A stretch of 64,000 nucleotides of DNA from JBPOFY01 sp051252415 (GTDB lineage: Bacteria; Verrucomicrobiota; Verrucomicrobiia; Opitutales; Coraliomargaritaceae). This document shows positions 57,550-64,000 of the stretch, one piece after another. The translations under genes were made by a program, and so were the position numbers. The notes under the pieces were generated by a model. It was not told the origin of the DNA, searched no databases, and saw only the letters and a program-made list of their open reading frames with translations. Location of the stretch: positions 148,356 through 212,355 of the forward strand of contig JBPOGA010000005.1 in NCBI GenBank assembly GCA_051252415.1, written 5' to 3'. Every line of letters begins with the position of its first letter. Position 1 is the stretch's first letter.

Positions 57550-59361
57550 ATGAAGCAATTTTTTCAAAGCTTACTCGGCTCCATCACGGCATTCGTCATT
57601 TTAGGCATTCTTTGCCTATTTGCATTCTTTGCTTTCATCGGTGCGCTCGCGTCGTTGGGTGATGAATCTCTAGTCACGGTCCAGTCGGGCAGCATACTCG
57701 TCTTAGATCTCAATACCACGATTCACGATGCGCCACATGGAGCAAACCTAGAAGATGCGCTTCAGGAGGCAATCACTGGCAACGTATACTCGGCGACTTA
57801 TCTGCTAAAGGTGTTGGATGCGATTGATCGGGCTAAAACAGATTCCGATATTTCTGCGTTACTCTTACATGGCAACCTACTCAGAGACGGCTTCGGCTCG
57901 GGCATCGCAACGATCTCTGAAATTCGCGAAGCACTTGCAGATTTTAAAACTTCTGGAAAACCGATTTATGCTTACCTCGTTACGCCGTCGCAAAAAGACT
58001 ACTACCTAGCAACCGTGGCCGATGAAATATGGGTGAATCCATATGGCACAATTTCGCTGAATGGCTTAGCAACAAATGGACCGTTTCTCGGCGATGCTTT
58101 TCAAAAATATGGCATCGGCGTGCAGACGACTCGAGTCGGCGAATATAAATCAGCTGTCGAAATGTTTACACGGACGAGTATGAGCGATGCAGATCGGGAG
58201 CAAAAAACAACACTGCTGAATGATCTATGGAGCACTCTACTCTCCGAGATTAGTGATTCTAGAAAGATGAATCCGCAGGCGATTTTAAAGCTGAGTAATG
58301 AACAGGCATTTTTCACTGCAATAGATGCTAAAGCCATGAATTTGGCAGATAAGGTGGGTTATCTCGACGAGTTAATTGACCACCTCGCCAACACCTACAG
58401 TTATTCACAAGAAGACGAAACCTTCACCCAAATTGATCTGATCGACTACGCGGCTGCACGAGGTTTTGAATGGGACACCACATCGAAAACTGGGGATCGT
58501 ATTGCGATTGTGTATGCTGAGGGTGAAATCATTGATGGAAGTTACATGCCTCAGTATATTGGGGGCGACTGGCTCGCTTCTGAGTTGCGCCGTTTACGTA
58601 AAGATGACGAAGTCAAAGCGGTGGTGCTACGCGTCAACAGCCCAGGCGGCAGTGCACTTGCGTCGGAAGTAATCCAAAGAGAAACACGTCTACTCGCCGA
58701 GCACAAGCCACTCATTGTCTCGATGGGAAGCTATGCCGCGAGCGGAGGCTATTGGATCTCAGCTTATGCAGATAAGATTTTCGCACAGCCTTATACGATT
58801 ACTGGATCGATTGGCGTGTTTGGTTTGGTTTTTAACTTCGAGCAAGCAGCTGAAAACTTTGCCATTCAATTCGATGGCGTAGAAACCTCTCCTTTTGCCA
58901 GTATTTATACAGCAACCCGCCCGCGCTCCGATGAAGAGATGGCAGTAATACAGAAATTCACTGACGAGATCTACGATGCCTTTATTCACAAAGTTGCCGA
59001 AGGACGCAGTCTCGAGCCCAGCAAAGTGAGTGAACTCGCCCAAGGCCGCGTCTGGAGTGGTATAAGCGCACAAAGACTCTCACTCGTCGACGAAATGGGT
59101 GGGCTTAATCAAGCTATCGAAGCGGCCGCAAGCTCTACCGACTTGGACTATTTGATGATCGAACAAGTGCCCGCCCCAGCGACACTCGCTGAAAGTATCA
59201 CTCTCTTACTTGAAGAAGTCGGAGCGGCGCCCATTGCGAAGAGCCCAAGCCCACTAAAAATGATTCGCACCGAAATCGAATCGCTAACTAAACAGGTGCG
59301 CGGTCTCAACGATCCACGTGGCATCTATACCAGGATGCCCTACGGAATGGAAGGGCTATAG
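57550..59361 (+). CDS. sppA: Signal peptide peptidase SppA, long (67K) type
   Basis: The 603-residue protein has an N-terminal membrane anchor (about 10-35) and two S49 domains in tandem, as in E. coli SppA. The catalytic dyad can be assigned as K200 (VGEYKSAVEMFTR, first domain) and S398 (GSYAASGGYWIS, second domain). It degrades cleaved signal peptides in the inner membrane, facing the periplasm. It stands alone, divergent from panE. Confidence 0.95.
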   Translation: MKQFFQSLLGSITAFVILGILCLFAFFAFIGALASLGDESLVTVQSGSILVLDLNTTIHDAPHGANLEDALQEAITGNVYSATYLLKVLDAIDRAKTDSDISALLLHGNLLRDGFGSGIATISEIREALADFKTSGKPIYAYLVTPSQKDYYLATVADEIWVNPYGTISLNGLATNGPFLGDAFQKYGIGVQTTRVGEYKSAVEMFTRTSMSDADREQKTTLLNDLWSTLLSEISDSRKMNPQAILKLSNEQAFFTAIDAKAMNLADKVGYLDELIDHLANTYSYSQEDETFTQIDLIDYAAARGFEWDTTSKTGDRIAIVYAEGEIIDGSYMPQYIGGDWLASELRRLRKDDEVKAVVLRVNSPGGSALASEVIQRETRLLAEHKPLIVSMGSYAASGGYWISAYADKIFAQPYTITGSIGVFGLVFNFEQAAENFAIQFDGVETSPFASIYTATRPRSDEEMAVIQKFTDEIYDAFIHKVAEGRSLEPSKVSELAQGRVWSGISAQRLSLVDEMGGLNQAIEAAASSTDLDYLMIEQVPAPATLAESITLLLEEVGAAPIAKSPSPLKMIRTEIESLTKQVRGLNDPRGIYTRMPYGMEGL

Positions 59362-59836
59362 AGACTTACCGAAGTCCGCCCCCCTCTCTCAAGCATAAGC
59401 GATACACAAATCAGAATGGCGTAATTAGGTAGAAGAAAGCACCTTCCTTTACTAAGGGAAGGTGGCTCACGAAGTGATACCAATTTGAATAAGGTTTGGC
59501 GCGGTAGAGCAGGTCCGTCTCGGACCGCACGATGGATCAAAACGTTGAGAATGAAATTGCGACGCCGTTTCGACAAGCTCAAGGCCCTGAGGCTCTCGAA
59601 GGGCGAGACGCGCCTGCGCTACCAAAACGGCAACTTAATAAGGTCAAACCTTTCTAAATGTGATATGAGCTTTGACCCTGTTGGATTTGACAGGGACGGC
59701 TGCCCCATCCGCCCGGGATACTTGCGTGACGCTCGGACGCTTGAGGGCAAGCGCCCCTACCATCAGGAACAAGCGTTTTGAGAATTGTTAATAGGCGAGT
59801 TCTCGACAGAGCGACTACTTGCATTTCCGCAGACGA
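59362..59836. repeat. Gene-free region filled with REP-like elements
   Basis: No gene is credible. GTAG-headed hairpins lie at 59429-59464 (plus; CACCTTCC/GGAAGGTG), 59504-59526 (plus; GGTCCG-TCT-CGGACC), 59601-59622 (minus; CG-TCT-CG core, imperfect) and 59735-59760 (minus; GGGCGCTTG/CAAGCGTCC, one G-T pair). TTCGACAAGCTCA is at 59569-59581. The second and third match units at 20513 and 20578 in head, spacer and TCT loop but not in the stem. Confidence 0.75.
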
Positions 59837-61438
59837 CTACACCCGCACGCTCGAATCAGTCAGCTCTTTTGACTTTTCAGGATAGTCTAAAGTGTAATGC
59901 AGACCGCGACTCTCTTTTCGTTGTAGTGCACAATCCACTACAAGTCTTGCGACGAGGATCAAATTGCGCAACTCAAGCAGGCTCTCATCGACCTTAAAAT
60001 CCCAGTAGTATTCGTCGATTTCACGCTCTAAAGTTTGAATACGAGTGCGGGCACGTTCGAGGCGCTTTGTGCTGCGAACAATACCGACGTAATCCCACAT
60101 CGTGCGCTTCACTTCATCCCAGTTGTGCAAGAGCACCACGCGCTCATCGGAGTCACGAACATCGCCGTCGACCCAACCAGGAAGCGCTACTGGATCCGTT
60201 TGAATTTGTGAGATATACGCACCGAGTGAACTAGCACCACGATTGGCCATCACCACAGCTTCGAGCAATGAATTACTCGCGAGGCGGTTGGCTCCATGCA
60301 AACCAGTGCTGGCAACTTCACCACAGGCATATAGGCCTGCGAGTGATGTTTCACCATTCAGATTCGTCTTCACACCGCCGCAAATATAGTGCGCCGCCGG
60401 CACGACGGGGATCATATCCTTTTCCAAAGCGATCCCTTGCTTTGCGCAGTAATTATATATATTCGGAAAACGTTCGTGGAGCTCCTTTAAGGGAATACCG
60501 CGTGTGTCTAACCAGACGTGTCGTGAACCAGATTGCTTCATCTCGGAGTCAATCGCGCGGGCCACGATATCACGCGGCGCTAATTCTTTGCGCGAATCAT
60601 ACTTCTCCATGAACGCTTCGCCCTTTAGGTTGCGAAGGATCGCGCCTTCACCACGCACAGCTTCTGAGATCAGGAAGCGGTCCGAACCAGCTCCACAAAA
60701 TGCGGTGGGATGAAATTGAATAAACTCCATGTTACGCACTTCGACACCAGCTCGATAAGCCATGGCAATACCATCGCCTGTCGCAATAAATGGATTGGTT
60801 GTGTATTGATACACTTGGCCAATCCCACCTGTAGCGAGCATCACGGCATTTGCTGAGAATGCTTCAACCTGCTCATCAAGTGTATTCAGCGCATATAAAC
60901 CAAGCACGCGGTCTTCGCCTGTCGGCGCGTCATGTCCGAGCGCTTGCAACTTCGAAGATGTGATCAATTGAATCGCAAAGTGATGTTCGAAGGTGTCGAT
61001 ATTAGGCGAGGCCTCGATACTGTGCACGAGCGCATCTTCAATCGCCTTTCCTGTGACATCCTGCACGTGGAGAATGCGACGCTTAGAGTGCCCACCTTCT
61101 TTGCCTAAAGAAACTCGGCCATCATCTAGTTGAGTAAATGCCACGCCTCGGCGTGCAAGCTCCTCGATTCCTGCTGCACCATCTTTTAAAATTTCACGAA
61201 CAGCCACCTCATCGCAAAGCCCATCGCCCGCGACCAAAGTATCCGCAACATGCATCTCGACATCGTCCGTTTGCGAAGTAACCGCTGCGATGCCACCCTG
61301 CGCGTAATTGGTGTTAGATTCTGCGGAGTTCTGTTTGGTGATGATAGCAACCCGATTACCCGCCTCAGCGACCTTTAGCGCAAAGCTAAGGCCAGCGATT
61401 CCGCTGCCGACTACTATGACATCGTAGGATTTGGACAT
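59837..61438 (-). CDS. nadB: L-aspartate oxidase
   Basis: The 533-residue FAD enzyme opens DVIVVGSGIAGLSFALKVAE. It has NYAQGGIAAV, HSKRRILHVQDVTG, QFHPTAFCG and EASTGLHGANRLASNSLLEA-type blocks, then the C-terminal three-helix domain. NadB oxidises aspartate to iminoaspartate, the first step of de novo NAD synthesis with NadA. Length and motifs are normal. panC lies upstream on the same strand, about 100 bases away. Confidence 0.95.
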   Translation of the reverse strand: MSKSYDVIVVGSGIAGLSFALKVAEAGNRVAIITKQNSAESNTNYAQGGIAAVTSQTDDVEMHVADTLVAGDGLCDEVAVREILKDGAAGIEELARRGVAFTQLDDGRVSLGKEGGHSKRRILHVQDVTGKAIEDALVHSIEASPNIDTFEHHFAIQLITSSKLQALGHDAPTGEDRVLGLYALNTLDEQVEAFSANAVMLATGGIGQVYQYTTNPFIATGDGIAMAYRAGVEVRNMEFIQFHPTAFCGAGSDRFLISEAVRGEGAILRNLKGEAFMEKYDSRKELAPRDIVARAIDSEMKQSGSRHVWLDTRGIPLKELHERFPNIYNYCAKQGIALEKDMIPVVPAAHYICGGVKTNLNGETSLAGLYACGEVASTGLHGANRLASNSLLEAVVMANRGASSLGAYISQIQTDPVALPGWVDGDVRDSDERVVLLHNWDEVKRTMWDYVGIVRSTKRLERARTRIQTLEREIDEYYWDFKVDESLLELRNLILVARLVVDCALQRKESRGLHYTLDYPEKSKELTDSSVRV

Positions 61439-61541
61439 GTGTGAAAAGGAGTCAGGATTAAGGAGTCAGAATTCAGGAAAATAAATCAGCTCTCAGCAGG
61501 AGTCATTTTGACTACTGTATTCTGAATACCGACTTCTGTGA

Positions 61542-62387
61542 TTATATCAGCGCATTATCAATCAGGCGGGTTTCGTCGACCCAGACGGCAACGGTGATCA
61601 CCTGCTTGCCAACGACTATGTCGCGAGTTGCAGGTTTCATTGTGTCACGGTCAACAATTTGCACATAGATCACTCGGATTTTTCGGGAGAGTGAAAGATT
61701 ATGTGTGATCTCCGCGACCAAGCGATCAACGCTGCGCACACCATCTTCGACCATTTTTTGGGCAATCTTTAAAGACTTAGAAATACTCAGTGCGTCCTTG
61801 CGCTGGAGCGTCGTCAAATATGCGTTTCGAGAACTTGTCGCTAGACCGTCTGGGTCACGAAGCGTCGGCCCGATAACAATCTCAGTTGGAACATTTAGAT
61901 CTGCGACCATTTTGCGAATGACTGCGCATTGCTGGGCATCCTTTTGCCCAAAGACGGCAATATCAGGACGTGTGACATTAAACAGCTTGAGGCAAACCGT
62001 GGTCACTCCACGAAAGTGATGTGGGCGTGAGATGCCACAGAGACCGTCGGAAATCGTCTCCTCACTGACATAAGTGGAGTAGCCGTTGGGATACATCTCC
62101 GCAAGCGATGGGTTAAACACGATATCGGCACCACGCTCGCGGCATTTTTCAATATCTTCCTCCAACATACGTGGATATTTACCATAATCCTCGTTGGGGC
62201 CAAACTGGGTGGGGTTGACAAATATCGAAACAATGACTTTGTCTGCCTTTTCCTTGGCAATATCTATCAGGGAAAGATGTCCTTCGTGTAGGCAACCCAT
62301 GGTCGGGACCAGCGCGATCAACCGCCCGCTAGAGCGCAAGCCGATGGCGTGAGATTGCATTTCGTTGACCGATTGAATTGTCTGCAT
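61542..62387 (-). CDS. panC: Pantothenate synthetase
   Basis: The 281-residue protein has VPTMGCLHEGHLSLI (the HIGH-like motif), VSIFVNPTQFGPNEDYGKYPR, VTTVCLKLFNVTRPDIAVFGQKDAQQ (quoted as adjacent blocks) and ATSSRNAYL, all standard for PanC. It joins pantoate and beta-alanine using ATP to make pantothenate. The start at 62387 is 114 bases from the divergent dapL gene. Confidence 0.96.
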   Translation of the reverse strand: MQTIQSVNEMQSHAIGLRSSGRLIALVPTMGCLHEGHLSLIDIAKEKADKVIVSIFVNPTQFGPNEDYGKYPRMLEEDIEKCRERGADIVFNPSLAEMYPNGYSTYVSEETISDGLCGISRPHHFRGVTTVCLKLFNVTRPDIAVFGQKDAQQCAVIRKMVADLNVPTEIVIGPTLRDPDGLATSSRNAYLTTLQRKDALSISKSLKIAQKMVEDGVRSVDRLVAEITHNLSLSRKIRVIYVQIVDRDTMKPATRDIVVGKQVITVAVWVDETRLIDNALI

Positions 62388-62501
62388 AATAAGGTTTTCG
62401 CATTGATTTCGTAGCAGTCACCTACTTTTTCACAATACTATTAATAAATCAACACACACGAACTATTAGCCATTAGCTATTAAAAATTAGACCTTTTAAT
62501 T

Positions 62502-63746
<1,245 letters not shown>

Positions 63747-63768
63747 ACGAGCTTTAGCAAATTTACAC

Positions 63769-63802
63769 AAAGGCCGCCTTCAGCAGAAGGCGGCCTTTTT
63801 TT
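63769..63802 (+). terminator. Rho-independent terminator after dapL
   Basis: AAAGGCCGCCTT (63769-63780) pairs perfectly with AAGGCGGCCTTT (63787-63798) around CAGCAG, followed by a T-run. Confidence 0.95.
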
Positions 63803-63820
63803 GTGGAGTCACAAGTCATT

Positions 63821-63916
63821 GTAGCGGAATGGTGAAACCATTTCGGCCAGCATTTCCACGGTTTCGAAATAGAGACTCTCCTCGCGCGAGCCGAAACGAG
63901 TTCCTCGTTCCGCTAC
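63821..63916. repeat. Inverted pair of GTAG-headed REP-like hairpins with four compensated base pairs
   Basis: Left unit: GTAG (63821-63824) then CGGAATGGT-GAA-ACCATTTCG. Right unit on the minus strand: GTAG (63913-63916) then CGGAACGAG-GAA-CTCGTTTCG. The two agree everywhere except the inner four stem pairs (TGGT/ACCA versus CGAG/CTCG), which remain fully paired in both. The rest of 63917-64000 shows no feature. Confidence 0.9.
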
Positions 63917-64000
63917 AATACAGCGTAGAGGGGATGCATAGATGAGCGCCAGCGAAATCTATTGTCCATCTCCCGACTGGTTGGGATGTTGAGGCAATTT

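Overview
The window looks like chromosomal DNA of a marine-type member of the Verrucomicrobiota, class Opitutae (Puniceicoccaceae/Coraliomargarita-like). This is inferred from gene content and protein style, not from a marker-gene search. The cell is Gram-negative (lpxK, YidC, a DUF2490-type outer-membrane protein), makes diaminopimelate with DapL, carries an exported sulfatase, and has many ORFs without a clear Shine-Dalgarno sequence. Base composition appears mixed by eye, near half G+C, with a more G+C-rich stretch at about 14-18 kb and a more A+T-rich stretch at about 28.7-31.3 kb.

Layout. 1-1.5 kb: 5' end of xylA (xylose isomerase) divergent from a XylR-like AraC regulator, with a perfect inverted repeat between them. 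1.5-4.2 kb: rpmH-rnpA-yidD-yidC. 4.5-11.8 kb: an orphan GspF/PilC gene, a DUF2490 protein, a YbjT-like SDR, a second-type EF-G and a YcaQ-type DNA glycosylase. 11.8-18.1 kb: a sulfatase, then a sodium:solute symporter coupled by a 4-base overlap to a one-module adenylation-carrier-reductase enzyme. 18.8-25.6 kb: MYG1, an RHH-Nudix pair with a palindromic operator, an RRM protein, lpxK and topB. 25.8-31.3 kb: a Tat-exported intradiol dioxygenase, a GDSL esterase, a zinc-ribbon rhomboid and five small lipoprotein or membrane genes. 31.4-37.1 kb: serC, an IscA/ErpA-type protein, a double M16 protease and tRNA-Asp. 37.4-40.1 kb: an overlapping methyltransferase/FAD oxidoreductase/type III polyketide synthase operon. 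40.1-45 kb: a PAS histidine kinase, a four-helix-bundle gene between inverted repeats, coaB, a VC0807-like membrane protein and glyQS. 45.3-56.4 kb: a twelve-gene minus-strand locus around MoxR-DUF58-DUF4350-DUF4129-SpoIIM-RDD. 56.5-63.7 kb: panE, sppA, nadB, panC and dapL.

The most striking non-coding feature is a family of intergenic hairpins, each with a GTAG or GGAG tetranucleotide at one end. Most come as inverted pairs, and in several pairs the two copies differ only by compensated base-pair changes in the stem. This is the architecture of REP/BIME elements mobilised by RAYT transposases, but no RAYT gene lies in the window. A second, G-free low-complexity repeat type sits at several gene boundaries and flanks the four-helix-bundle gene as an inverted repeat.
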